From assembly GCA_009760855.2 (NCBI GenBank), contig WPIO01000006.1, forward strand, positions 9,340,001 through 9,404,000: 64,000 bases of DNA, written 5' to 3'. This DNA comes from Cristatella mucedo (taxonomy: Eukaryota > Bryozoa > Phylactolaemata > Cristatellidae). This document shows positions 28,636 through 43,631 of this stretch, one piece after another; position 1 is the stretch's first letter; each line of letters starts with the position of its first letter. A program made the translations under genes and the position numbers. The notes beneath the pieces were generated by a model. That model was not told the DNA's origin, did not search any database, and was given only the letters and a program-made list of their open reading frames with translations.

Positions 28636-31600
28636 AAGATTTAGCCAAGGAAGGGGTCAGGCATCGACCTTACCAGTTGGTTCACAAGAACATTCTGTTT
28701 AAGGAAAGCGGCGATGTCCACTGCCGAAATTCCAGCAATGCACAGGTTATCAATCACTGCATTTTCTGATGCCGAGAGCTTGAATGTCCAATTTCAGCAA
28801 CAAAACAAACCAGCTCGTGCAATCCGGGTAACAACGTGCCAGCCAGCAAATGCACTCATGCATCACTGTCGGCACTGCGTGTGGCTACTGCAGGTGACAA
28901 ACAGTTTCATTCACAGCTAAGGCAGAATCGGTTTTTCTTTATGACGGGATCGTATCAGGTGTACGATCAAAGATGCTGTGCACTCCCTATGGCTTTACAA
29001 GCTCCTGTGCTGGACAAAGCACTAGCCGACCAGGAATGCCACCGTGACCACAGACCTCATCAGGTAGTCAGAGTGGGCTATAAACCAGATCGGAGGGCAG
29101 GGCTGCAGTTCTACCGAATAATAATAGCCGTGAGACGTCGGCTGACTCACATAACAGACCGAAAGAGCTCCAGTGTAGGTGGCACAACATGATTACCGAC
29201 ACAAGCATAAAGATAGTGAGCTGACATTGAAGCCGGGGCTGAAATCAGATCAGCCAGGCCAGCGCGGAAAGTGTACAGCTGCTGCAATGAAGGAATGAAA
29301 AGCTTGCAATTGAGACACATGCCCAACAAACACAGCAAGAAAAACCACAGCATACCAGTCTTCCACATGACCACTGTGCACCTTGCCATCGAGACTGCTT
29401 GTCGCAAGCCACAGTGCACAAACCAGTCTACACAGGCACTGGGTCCTGGACAAGACCGACAGGGCAGCCTGCCAAGGCAGTCCTACTTGTGCCCTGGCAG
29501 TTGCTTGCTGGCTGGTGGTGCCCCCTATACGACCCAGCCAGCCGTGAACCTTAAAGTCAGTGAACCGGTAACCCCAACCACCAACCGGGCATTACTTTTG
29601 CTCCACCACTGCCCACCGAGTAGCCCAGGTGGCTGCTGGTGCAGACCAACAGTTAAAAAACCACTGGCTTAAAAAAAGCAAGGGTGAGCTCGTGTTTACT
29701 GCCTTCGACAGTGCTTCAGCTGACTTGCCTGATACTGGCAGGATCTGATGGCCACCTCCATTAAAACCCAAAGAGAGTGGCTGGATAGACCTACGGTGCC
29801 TTTTATCTGCTCTCCCTCCCCCTCCCCCCCCCCAGAGGTGACACCCACTCACCCAACAGATAGCAGTCCATTAGCCAAGGTATGCCACTCTCTACCTCCA
29901 GAAGGCCACTCGGTAAGCATCGGTCGCAGGCAGAGCCCAGGTACACCTAACCTACACACTGTACTAGACCTCGGAGGCTGCATTTAAACGTGTGAGGCTG
30001 TGTGATGTCAAAAGGCGTTGTACACACCAGAGGGACGTACCAATCAACCCCACGACTGCTTCTGCCTTGCATGCAGACAGGCAGGCAGGGCGTAGCTGCA
30101 GCCGCTGCTGACACCAGCTGCTTCATTCTGGCCAAAAAAGCACACTTTCGGGTTACCTGCCGTCTGCTAAGCTACAGAACTAAATCTCACTGCCAACGGC
30201 AATCCTATGAGAGTGCACTTGGAAGGCTCGAACCCTAATACAGTCGACTACGCTTATAAGAATAGGCTCAGGCCGGCAAATGACCACTCTTATAGGCAGA
30301 GTATTACCATATGCGCAGTGATGAGACTATAAATCTGGGACGAGGAATTGCTATTCCTATAAGCGGAGTATTCCCGTATCCGATATCTTATACCCGGACT
30401 ATGGAGGAAATGAGCAAACTCTTGTCTTCTCCTGCATGACGAGGTCTTGCCGATAAGGGGGCTGGGGGCCACAACCAACTTGGATCGACGCGAAAGGAGA
30501 TGCCGGACGACAGAACCACCTAGCAAGCCTCGCCCACCTTTAAGCAAGCCACCTGCTAAGGCTCAGTTTTGCTGGATAATCCCTAAAAATATCTATGCCG
30601 GTCATGGCCTAGCAAACTCAACAAGACTGCATACGGGGCTCGCAAGCAGCAATTTCTTAGTAACTCGGCAGCCAAGTACAAGGCAGATGGACCTTCGGTA
30701 GCCTCTGATTCGACACACATAGTAGTAATAATAATTACTATGATCCCTACGAATCTACGCTGATTGCATAGCACCCTAAGAGAACCATATCTCTATCCAG
30801 GCGCTTAGCTACTCGCTGTAAGAGAATCAACACCGAAGGCTTGGTTTCATGCATGGTAGCAAGCAAGCAAGCAAACACAAAAAAGTGTGATGGTTAGCCC
30901 AGATTGCTAATACACCCATGGCCAACGTTAGTAAGACCCCTGGTTAGTAACATGCACTGACTAGTGCACAAGTAAGCAGCTCACAAAACACACTTGACCA
31001 GAAAAAAAGTTCACTGGGGCAAAGGAAAAGCTGACCGAGAACAGAACCAGTGAAGAAATGGCCCGACACAAGCAAAGCCGATCAGTCCTCTCACGAGGTA
31101 AATGTTTTCAAACTACCTCCTGCCGTCAAGAATACGGGTCCTTGGAGCCATCCACAAGACAGGTCTCACGGCAACAGCTGAAGTGGCACGTGACCAATGT
31201 GTTCTCAGCATTTGAATCTCTCTTTATTTGGCTTGCGAGATCACTCGGCTTGCCACTGCTGCATGGTCGTCCACTTAGCCTGTTTGGTTGATCACTAGCC
31301 TAATACGAAATGCACCCAGCCATGAGCAAAATCAGACAGTTAACAGTTCTCAACCGGCTGCAGCAGCTTCCTGCTGTCCTGTTTGTCCTTTGCTGGAAGC
31401 CTCTTACACTGAACTTGTCTTTCGTGTGTCTGCCCAGTAACAATCACAGATATCAGGCATGCCAGACACTAGATCCCAGGTTCTTCGGCCGACATATGGC
31501 AACTTCGTATCTCAGTTGGATGCTTAGCCGAGGACATGCTGTCTGAAAAAGGTGCTCACAGAGCAAACTATCTGGAATGGTGACTGCTTTCCTGTTGCCA

Positions 31601-34600
31601 CAATATCCACACGAGTATACATACATGTCGATTATTGTCGGACATCACAACCAGTCAAAACCTATTAGAGTGACTAGTGCCGATGGAGTGATAACCAAAC
31701 AGCAAACATGTCGATGAGAAACCAACCTATGGTAATGCATGCAAGACAACCTGTCAGGTGGCACCTGCCGTTACATGCTTTATTACTTTATAGCAGCAGA
31801 TCCTTGCCACCTGAGCACTACACCTACGACGTTCCAGAATGAGTCAGGGGATAAGAGAATGAATGGCCTGATAAGAACTACTTGAGATACGAGCTGTAAG
31901 GGTATGGCTTTGCTCAGGCAAGGGTTCATGAATCTAGGACAGTGGACTACACAACTCTGCAACCACAATAGCAATAGCTAACCTGTGCCCCATCAATCAG
32001 AGGAAGTCCATTCATAAGCCAGAGACACTCGAGCTATCTCTCGAAGGGCGATCACAAACTTTACGGTTGGTGCTGCTGACTTGAAAGTCAGCAGCGGCCA
32101 TGAATGTATCCCTCAGGCTTCCTGTGGGAAGCATCAGCATATAATGTTGAAGCCACGGCCTCAGCATTAATCGAGCCCAAGATGAAGACCCTCAGATGGC
32201 TGCCCACCAGGTGCTCGAGCTGTGGCTGCAAAGAAAACACTGCTCAGTCTGGGAGATCGCCGTACGGTTTCGTTTTATGATTGTCGCGGCTTGCACAAAA
32301 TGCACAATTAATCATGCTGCTGTTGTGGGCAGTCACTCAGCAGCCCTACCCCCAGCCATCCCGGCCGCCAGCAGCCTCCTGTGGAGAAGCGCCGGGCTGC
32401 TCGGCAGGCTGTTAATGCCCAGTAGGCATTAGCAGGCATTAGCGACCAGTCAATGAGGCAGGCACAGATGAGCCTCATTGACTGCAGGCATTGCATTGCA
32501 TTGACTGAGAGAAAGCATTTCGCACGGCCCGGCCGGCCCTGCGAAAACTGGGGGGAGAGACTAACGACAGACGAGTTGCTCGGCAGCACGAACCAAAGGA
32601 GTGATAATTAGCATGCACTCAGCGGGCCGTGATGCTGCTGCATAGCATTGGGTTCTAAACGATGAAACGTGGCTTAAGTAGAAAGAACTTCAAAATGAGA
32701 CAGCACTGAGAAACTCTCAACATGCGACATTAACAAACTCGAACAGTCATTTTAAGACCAAACATTTCCAAGACATTGACAATATACTGACGGGTATCTA
32801 GATAGTATACGGCAGTATAGTGCCAACTGACACTTCAGTTTGTACTCAGCCGAGGTGAGGGGCTCTCTAGCATGTCCAAAAGCCAGGGTGGAGGGGAAGA
32901 CGGAAACTCCGGTGCAAAGCTGCCGTAACTGTAGCTGGTGCAGTTTCATTTCTGACAAAGGACTACCTTTTTTGACGACTGAAAGACCAGTGGGAGCCTT
33001 CACGGGAGAAGTGGCAGCCGGTAATCACTGATTGTTCTGTCACCAATTGCTGATTTAAGAAGCTGCAAGCGCTTTTCTAGCTCGAATGGTGGAGGTCAAA
33101 CTACCAGCATCCTAGGCCAAACGGCAGCTGTGAACCGAACCTTTCAAGTCTGTCTACTGCGCCAGCGCAGTGCCATAAAGCAGAATAGCATCTGTTTTTT
33201 GGGAGCCTACAAATAAAACTAATAGCAGCAACAGCAATGCCTTCAGGCTGTTCCTAATTTTGTAGTACCGTTAGCTATGATCAGCTAACGCTAAGGTCGG
33301 TGACACTGACTCAAACATACCATTGAGGCAGGCTGTGCCTCATTATGCAGTCGCAGCTCAACACAGCTACAGGTATGAGACACAGCAGGGACACGGCTAC
33401 AGCTCAGAGTTCAACGACGTCCGGCAGCTCACAAGGTCGTCACTCCCAAGGGTCATCGATACTTTATTGGTCGGCAATGTGAGAGCAAAAAGCTAAAGAA
33501 GTTTGGGGATCCGTGAAATTACTGATAATGGGGAGGGAGCAGAACACCGGTCTCCAAAAGCCAGCCCAGACAGCACAGAACAAAATCCAACCACGGTCTG
33601 TGAAAATGTGGCCGTTCGGCAACTGGGGCCAACTATTCATGCCATAGCACTACCAACTTGAAGGATGAGCACACAACCCTCGGGTAATAGCAATGTGGTC
33701 TATCAATTTATATCCCTGGAGAGGTGAAAAAGGTTTCCACATATGCAAGGCATGCAATACCTCGGAAGAGGTCTCTTTCCTTTAATAACATTTGGAAGTC
33801 AAATCAGATGAAGCCTAATTTAAAATATGCCCTTTTCAGTAACTCATCGCAGTAGAGCCAGAAACAGACACTATTTATAACTAAGCAGAGATACCTCCAT
33901 TCGAGCTGCTTCTCGAGGGCAAGCAAAACACTAGCACGTTACTATAGCAGATACCTTTCGACCCCAATTTACTTATATTATGATATGCCTGCATCACGTG
34001 TGGGTCAGTGCTGATCTACCAGATATATCTTGGGGCATGCTACCGAGCAAATATGAAGTCTACCGTGACAGCAGTCACAGTATGCTAATAGCACTTAAAG
34101 ACCACAAAAAGCGATCTGCTGACTGGCAGTTTTCCCCCTCTAGCGTTATTGTGGCAATTTTTCATATTCACCCTGCATGCCTCTTATACTTTCGAGCCTC
34201 ATAGCTATTTACAGACGTATACAGTAGGATGCATGTTGAACCTCATCACTGGTGCACCGTATGAATACTATCAGGGGTGCACAGATAACATACTCAGACC
34301 ACTGAAAGGGTTTGATTTAAATGTCGAAGCACAGTGCGGGAACGTGCTACTGTATAATGAATAAATGTGGAGCCGTGATGGCACACTAGGTAAAGTGGTT
34401 GCATTCACGACCTCGGTCCCGAGGTCGTGGGTTCGAATCCTGTGGTGGGCAATCCTTTATCACCACTGCAAGTGTATATAAAGGCTCTTCTGTCGCTATA
34501 CAAAAAGAGGCTGTTTAATCAGCTAGGATTTATTTATTCTATATGGACACAGTGAAGGGGGCCAGAAATGCCTGCCCACTTCGAAAAACGACCTCAATGC

Positions 34601-35803
34601 ACCCATCGACCTAAAGCAAATACATCTCTTGACCTTCGAACGATTGGGTGCCTCTGCAAATGTTAATGGTTAGCCACCATTAAATTTATAGGCTTCATAT
34701 ATGCCATGGGGTCGAGCCCACGACCTCGATCATCAAATACATGCACCTTAACCTTGGTCGGGGCGAGCACCATAACCGCTGGGCCAAACCAGCTCGGTGC
34801 CTATGAATTAAGGTCGAACGCATTCGAGGAGAGTACGTACAATCAGCAGCAACAGGTCTTAACAATCGAGAAGTGACCGGGCTGATACAATAAGTAAAGT
34901 GAGACAAGACAGCTACTAGCACCTCTGACAGTGTATTACGACAGAGAAGCAGTAACAAGAAATCAGATTGCAACAATAAAGTCTCCCAAAAATTGGCATA
35001 CGAGTATCATTACCCTCGAAGATACAGAATGATCATAGATTGCCAGATGGATGTTAGTGTGCCTTAATAAATTGTGCGGAATCCCTACTGACGCTGACAA
35101 AGCGAACAAAAACCAAGCTAATATCGTTCACCATCGGCTTACTACAGGCACCAAATCCCAATAGATATCTGTGATCCATGTACTGGTACTGTCCAGGTAC
35201 TGTGATCCATGCCAGCAAGTGATAGAGGAGAATTAAATGACACATTTCTCCACCACAAAACACCCTCTTCATTATCTGCTTCCTGTGCCACACCACAACA
35301 TGAATCGTGTTTATGTAAATGGTGAACTCGGAGCAAGTTTCCATTCATGCTGATGTTACACAGCTAGATGACATCGGATTTGCCCCATCATGCACAAATT
35401 TCACGAAGCAGACCCTCTGAACACGTGAACACTGTTGTTCCCTAGAATAAGCCAGGGGATATTAAAATATGTCATCACCCCCACGTACTTGGTTTTAAAG
35501 TCACTATTCAAGTCCAATACACGAATCAGATTTATCCTTTGCTCTATTCCATACCAGATACGGCTTTCTATGGATTCTGGTAGCCTCCAAGAATCACCTG
35601 CGGTTATCGTGAAATCGGCAGCGCCAGCGAGCAAAGGCTGAATGGTAGCAAGTCAACTTTTTTGTGAATACGCCTGCATGAGCACATGCTGGATGTGCAT
35701 ATGGAGAACAGGTATATGTATTTCCATAAAGGTAAATACACACCGAAATTATATACGATGTATACAAAGATATGTAAACCTACATGATTTTAGCAATGTG
35801 CGT

Positions 35804-35851
<48 letters not shown>

Positions 35852-38800
35852 CGCATACATACACACACACATTACACAAATATATGTAATCGTACATTTA
35901 CATAATACAGGTATATATAATACAGCTATACTGCACAAATGTATGGAATGGTACACTTACATAATACAGGTATATACTACTATACAAGGGTAGCCAAGCA
36001 TTTACGAAGAGTGGGTCGGCACCAGTGTCACAATTACAGTAAAAGTCACATTTGGGCTAAATGTCCTTTTTGGGGCATCTTAAGCACCGTAGTAATATTA
36101 CCAATTACCACGTACCACAAGTACTTCAAAAGATACATGCAGAGATTAAAATAGGGCTTGGGATTGAGGTCGGGAGCTAATGATTGGTGGCAGATTGCTG
36201 AGGCAGGATCAAGATAAACCTGGAGACTTCTTGCAATGACTTTACCTAGCATCTGGATTCGAGTTAGGTGAATGCGCTTGGGATCTGAATCACATCCGTG
36301 CCTCGTGCTGAAAGAGACCTAGCTGAACACAAAATTGGACAAATTATTAAGCTTCAGAGGTTAGAATATTCTTGAATAAAAACTCCCGATTTCTTATTGA
36401 TGCAGGCTAAACAGCTCCAGAGGTCATAATGATATTCTTGAATAAAAACTGCCAATTTCTTATTAACATATGTTTAATTAACAGCTCTAAACGTTGTCAG
36501 AGCTTCAAACTCTAAAGGCACAACACCTTTAGAAGCAGCTTTGCCAAGGTTCCTATAGGTAATAGCTTTCTCACACAAGTTTAAGGGATATATGGTAGCA
36601 GTTAGTACAAGTTCCTTACGCCTCTAGTTCGATGAAAGCGAACGAGTTCTCATACAAATGTGACACACGAATTGACTCGAGCACAAATATGAACTCACAA
36701 TAAAATGCATTATGATGAATTAGGAAAAAATGTTGAGAGCGCTTCTTCGAAATGGAGCTTCGAAAAGCATCGACGGCGATAAACTAGCCGATTTCACTTG
36801 GCTTTCTACATAATTTGCCACTGGCAGGTTCACAATGCAGCTTGGTTTTACTCACACCATCCTACTGCTATGTCTAGCTGTGGTCGCCGAGATCGGATGT
36901 CTATACATTTATAGTAACTGCACTGGTGCCTAGACACAAGAGAAAATCAGAAAATGTAATTAGTAATTATGTATTAGTACAAGTTAAACTAGCAATTTTC
37001 TATCTGAAGAAAAGAGTAAGCAAAGAGAAAGCGCTTCGGCAAGTAGTTGATGAGGGAGTGCAATCAACAAAAAATGAACCTAGTTTTAACATGCATGTCT
37101 TCTTACTTGGCAATGTTTTAACATCAGAAGCCAAACGTAATAGAAAAACAAGGAAAGATAGCATTATATGAAATTTTAGTGTGGTTTTATAAAACTGTGG
37201 TATAAGTAATCAAAAGAAATAATGCAGTATTACTGATGATACTAAACCAATGCTGAGTCGGTGCTAGCAAACAGGATGCCAACATAATTAATTATGCCCA
37301 CAGCCTGAAAAATTACAGAAAACTTCAACTTTGCTTTGAAAAGAAGACTTAAGTGTCCACTGACCAGGCTGGAGAGCTCACCCTACTGAGGGGAAATCTT
37401 CTCAGTTCTTTCCTTATGAAGCAAAATCTTAATGAAAAGTTATATCTGATATATATATATGTGATTCCGATATTGGAAAGGCTGTCTCTCCAAATTGGCT
37501 CTGCCAGCATATCTCCTGTCGAATCAGCTCGAAATCTAGGTGTCATATTCCAAAGCGACCTCTCGTTAGACGACCATATCAGCTCCACAGTCAAATCTGC
37601 TTATTTTCAGCTTCATAACATTGCTAAAATTCGGGCTTGTTTACATAAGGATACCACGTCTAAGTTGGTCCATGCATTCGTGACATCTCGTCCCGACATG
37701 ACATTGCTAAAATTCGGGCTTGTTTACATAAGGATACCACGTCTAAGTTGGTCCATGCATTCGTGACATCTCGTCTCGACTTCTGCAACTCACTGCTTAC
37801 TGGCCTACCAGCATGTGCGATCAGGCGATTGCAGCTGGTGCCAAACTCTGCAGCTAGGCTTGTCTGTCATGAGCGTCGCAGTTGCCACATTACTCCACTC
37901 CTCGCCGACCTGCACTGGCTACCAGTCAAGCAACGGATTGACTTCAAGGTTTTGTCGCTCACTTTTAGGTCCCTTCATTCTATTGCTCCAGCTTATCTCT
38001 CCGACATAGTCCCCCATCAGGCCAAGCATCGTACCACCCGCTTTTCGGAATCCAACAGTCTACAAATACCTCGTACAAACCTAATATCCTTTGGAGACCG
38101 TGCATTTAGTTGGTATGCTCCCAAAGCCTGGAACTCCCTCCCGACCTGCGTCAGAACATCCCTTGACCTGACCACATTTAAAAGGAACTTAAAAAGACAC
38201 GTATTTAGGACAGCATTTAGTGGGTCCCTGTGATTCGTCCTTGATGTGCTTATGCGTGCTGACACTGTGCATGCTGCCACTAACCACATTTGCATGCTGA
38301 CCCTGTGCATGCCACCCCTAACCATGTTATTCATTTCGTTTGTTTTTCAAGCATGATTTTACTTACCATTCAATTGCACTTCCCTTTGCAGCAAATGTAA
38401 AGCACCTAGAAAGAGATTAAGTTCTCTGAGGGCGCTTTATCAAGTGCATTATTATTATTATTATTATATCTAAGAGGCTAAAATCAAGGACACGTGTCTC
38501 CGGCCTGAGTTATAATGTAGTGACTAGCTTAGTGGATTCACTACTGCCTGATATAAAACTCCAAGACATTACCCGAGTCGTTAAGTTAGGGCACCAGCTT
38601 GGCTCTCTTTCGTTACGGATCTGTTTCTAACAAACTTTGGTACTTTCTCAATATTGATAGTTTCTCACTCTTAATCTTGTTCTAACGAAAGCTAGTTTTC
38701 AACAATGAAATACGTTTTGCCATCCATATTTGTATTCGAGGGGCTCTCTTCCTGTTGGTCAACGTAGGCTAGTGAATCAGAAGTGACTTCCGTTTAAGGG

Positions 38801-41800
38801 ACGTATATTATCCACGACACTTGCATTCAAAACTAAATTGGTTGATAAACATGAACATAGTCATCATAAAAAACCTCAAAGTATGGCCACAGCTGCTGTA
38901 TCTCAATAATCGTTCGGGTAGTATGAGGGTTTTCTACGATGCCAGGCATACTAAAGCTATGTGCTACATCCGAAAATATTTATTGACAGTCCAAAGACAA
39001 GCACGTATGCTGTCGGTATGTATGCGTTTTTTGAGACGTCGTCAGATCCCGATTCTTCAAGACCTCCCTTATCTGGATAGGCTTGGAGGCCACCAGCCTC
39101 TGCATTATCTCCTCTGCTGTAGCACATTCCGATGAGCCTGAATTTTAGCGAAAAGGTCAGCTAATGATGTATGCCAAACACCCGGCCTCAGCCACCATAA
39201 AAGTCCCATAAAAATTCTATGGGTTCTGATCAGTCGACTAGGTGAGCTACTGCATCAGAACCGCACAGGATTCGTCAAAAAGTACTTTACTAAAGCTACA
39301 GTTGGTCAATCAAGTTGGATTTCAAAGCTCAAGTGCTCTGCTTAGGGGTCTTTACGTTTGGTAGCAAGTCATTACGTTTGGCAACGACCCTAAGCACACT
39401 GCCAGGCCAGTGACGCACTTTCTGGCGAATCTACCAGCTTAGGGAAGTACGCCCGTATGTTTGCTGGCACGGGAATCCATGAAAGGCTTGCTGTTCACCA
39501 TTTCGCTGGCCAGTGTGGATTCTGAAGACGCTAACGTTCAGCTCTCTTAAAACCAGCATATCAGCAACAGATCTACTTGCTGTGCAAGATTTACATCGCA
39601 CGTGCCGACCTCGAAATGCATTCTCTGCGGTAAGATAAGGATCGGCTGCTTTTTTATGATCACATCGATGACTAGCTATTATGAGTAATCCTTCCACCAG
39701 TCGAGTCACCACTCTGGTTATCAGGCGTTGTCAGCTAGACTCGAAAGATCAAAGGCCATTTAGCTGAGGATAGAGCTTTCTTCTGGTTAGAAGGCAGGCA
39801 GCTGGGGAGCTAATTAATTGGAAAGTATGGGGATGTTGATTTTCGACATTCCCCCGTGTTGGCAGAATTTTGCAGTAGCTCTTTGACCGTGGCAGGATTG
39901 TTCGAAAAAGCACTGGGCTGGAATGATGACAGCTTACACATCCAAGAGACAAGCCCATCGAGTGCTTATGAGCGACCCATAGCAATGGCTAAGCAAGGAG
40001 GGCCGCTCGGTTGATCTGCCACTGGGACAAGCAAGCTCATCTAGTGCAGAGGGAGGGAGTGCACACAAGAAGTGTAATAAGCAGTGCTGCAACCATCCTC
40101 ATTACACTCCCTGCCTGTGCATTACTATCCCTATTACTGACCCTGTGAGTACACCGTAACTACATCACACATTGAAAAAAGTAACCCTGGCTCATTAGGA
40201 TTGCCAGTGCAGAGCACAGCCTGCGCTTACCTTTTGGGTTCTACATCTAACGAAAAAGTGTCAAAATGTGGCTGTCTCACTAAGAAAAGAAGGAAAAAAT
40301 TTGTAAGGTAAGTTCAGCAAAACATGGCTCTAGATCCCAGTGCAGTAATGCATGCTTGTGATGGCTGATTGTTTAAGAAACTTTGCACTGGCCAATAAGA
40401 AAAATAATTGGTCGCTTGTATAGCGCCTAAAGAGAACATAATCTCTATCCAGGCAATGTACAGCTTGCTGAAACAGAATCTTTACCGAAGGGATGGTGAC
40501 CTGCATGGACGGTATCAAGCATGTAAATGCAAAAAAGCATGATACTAACCCCAGCATGCTAAAGCAAACATTAATGAACTCGTGTCCGCCGGTTAGTAAG
40601 ACGTACGGCAAGTAACCTGCACTGAATCATGCACCCGTACTCAAGTAAAGTACACCCGAACCTTGGACAAGTTCATGGGGCCAAGGGAATGCTGACCGAA
40701 ATAGCTGAGACTTGAAAAATGAAAGGTCAATGGCGGTAACGACCCTACCCTTTTAGCGAGTTCAAGACTGTCGGTGCATGTCGGTACGAGCTGGAGATTA
40801 GATCACCAAAACATTTAAATTTAGTGTGAGGGATGCCAAGATGACTAGATGGTGAGAAGCAGGTAGTGCGAGAGCACACTGGAGGAGCTTGGCAGACAAA
40901 TCGGCAGGCTAGCGCTAGCGAGTGAAGTAACCTGTAAGCAAGACTGAGGATTGTGAAGTCGATTCGATTCTGGATAGTGGGTCAGTGAAGCTCAAACAGA
41001 AGTGGAGTGATGTGGCAGCTACACCGTTGACGATAAACTAGACGAGCTGCTAAGTTTTTTACCAGATGCAAAAAAATTAAGGGCACGGGCCGGTAGTCCT
41101 TAATAAGGGGAATTGCAATAACGCAGATACGATGTAACAAATGTGTGAATCAGTTCGGCTGCAAAGCTCTTATCTAAGCAGGCTATGATTTTGGTAATGT
41201 TCCTTTAAAGAAAGTAGACCGAATAGTTAGAGGAAGAGATGTGTATATCCAATGTGTTTATCTAATGAAAAGTCGATTTGGAATAGTATTCCTAGATTAC
41301 GGCAGAACTCGCTCGACTGATGCCAGCAGAATCAAACTGGAGATCTAGGTCTTCGAACTTTTGGGTGACATTAGGCTTGCCATAAACTATTAGGTCAGTC
41401 TTACTATCGCTAAGCTTCAGAAAAGTAGTAGTCATCCAAAAGCAAATGTCATCGATGCTATGATGTAAATGAATCAAGCGAGTTGGATGAGGGGCAAGGC
41501 TTATTACGATCAAATACTAATCAAGCCAAAATTGCGTTTGGCGATGACATCGTCCAGAGTATGGATAGTGAAAAGAAGACTGCTTAAGACCAAAATCCAA
41601 GGTAATCCATATGCAAAAGCTAACTATCAAGGAAGGAGCAACTTTATTTTATTCTTGCTGCTTATTGAGCATGCTACTGCTAACCATTTGATCTTGCTTC
41701 TTTTGCAGCAAATGTAAAGTACCTAGAAAGAGACTGAGTTCTCTGAGGGTGCTATATCAAATGCATTATTATTATTAAATGTATTATTTATTACGTATCT

Positions 41801-43548
41801 TCCATTTTTAACGGATCTAATTACAGATACGACAATAAAGATGAAACAAAGGCCGAAGAAGTACCACAATAGGTTTTACTTTCAATTATTAACACATGAA
41901 ATTGCTCTAAGTCGTTAGGTCAACAAGGGATGCAGTATAACATCTGCTACCCAAGAACCCAAGTGCATGCATCAAACTGATTAAAGTGATTCGTTACGGC
42001 CATGCAAGTCGACGAATAAATGAATGCATAAACATGGTATCCTATACTATCACAAGATTCAATGCGATCAAGCTGCTTGAGAACCGTTAAGACATTACCT
42101 TTAAAAAATCAACTACCAAAGCTTTCAGTCGGGATCAAGAAATCTACCTCGTGCAGGAACAAGGAAAGCTAGATCGGGCATCATAGATAAGCAATAGGTA
42201 GTTTCACGACTGAAGCTTAAAGTACTTCCTGCTGCAAATTCTTTTGCAAGGACAGAGGGCCAAAATAGGCCATTGTTTCTTAGCAGAAAATAAGCGAGTT
42301 TTAAACCTCTCCATCTTTCGGAGTCATCTATGGACAAAGTTGCACCAGAATTCTACACCGTGAGCAAAGAACTCGAACAACATAAAACCGATAAAAGGAC
42401 AGTTAATGACCACGTGCAATGCCCAGCAGACCTAAGCTCTCGTGGTGGCCAGTAGACCTTAAGAATGTCCCTTTGCATATATTTCAAGGGGACCTTGCCC
42501 TCGACCTTGCCTTTATATGCTAGCAATTTTGAATTGTATGTGCATCTCCATATATACAAAGCCGTAAAGACTTACCAGGACTTGTGTGATACTCTGTACA
42601 CGATGGAACTCCATAAGCAAAGGAGTGGCTGGCTCCTTTGCCTTATCATCCATCATCAAGACTTGGTGGTATGCCCTGTTCTACGACTCCTAAGGGTTTT
42701 CTTTGGTAGTCCACAGAGAAATGAATTGCAGAAGGTGAATCTAAAAGTCACTTGGACATGTATCACCTACACTATCTTGAAGAAGGAAAGACAGACAGCC
42801 TATTACATCTGGCTACTATCGGGTAATTGGGGAGTCATATTGAAGGCCGATAACTACAAACAGATCAGGAACACCGTGCTTGACATAACCCATGACAACG
42901 AGATTGCAAGCCAAATCGAAAGGCTGTCATGGTGGCCCGGAGCCTCCGTCCAGACCTTAAAACCCTGAACTGAATATAAGGGTTCTCTGCCAACAGACAT
43001 AAGTTTGTTTGTATTGAACTCCACACGCTACATCTCAATAATACCGTTATAAGTAAAATTAGTGGAATAGCTGCTTACGGTTACTGTAACCCAGGGGTTA
43101 ATTATGTAATGGAGTTTCGCCGTGTATACGATAATAAGAAGAGCCCAAAGAACTTATGTTAATACTACCATACATGAAAGCAATGATTGAGGTTGTGGAA
43201 GCAAGACCAGCACAGTCAACATAATAATTCTTTCATTGTAGGAATGAACTAAGCAGTTCGACACATGGCAAGAGACTCGTATTGGTCATTCATTGCTGCA
43301 ATAGGATTTCATAGTCTGTGGACGCTTAGGCACGGCAGTCATCGTAAAGAGTAAACAACGGAAGCTAGATCAAGCAGTACTGTGAGGCTAATGTGAGGTT
43401 AAGTACTGGATTGACAGGGTTGCGATTAGCCATCGAGGATCTTAGTCATTAATGAGAAATCGAAATGGCTAACAAGTTCTTGCACAAGAACATGCTTTCA
43501 TGCTGTAGCTATAACAATTGCAGCTTTTAAATTCTACGACAGCCACAC

Positions 43549-43631
<83 letters not shown>

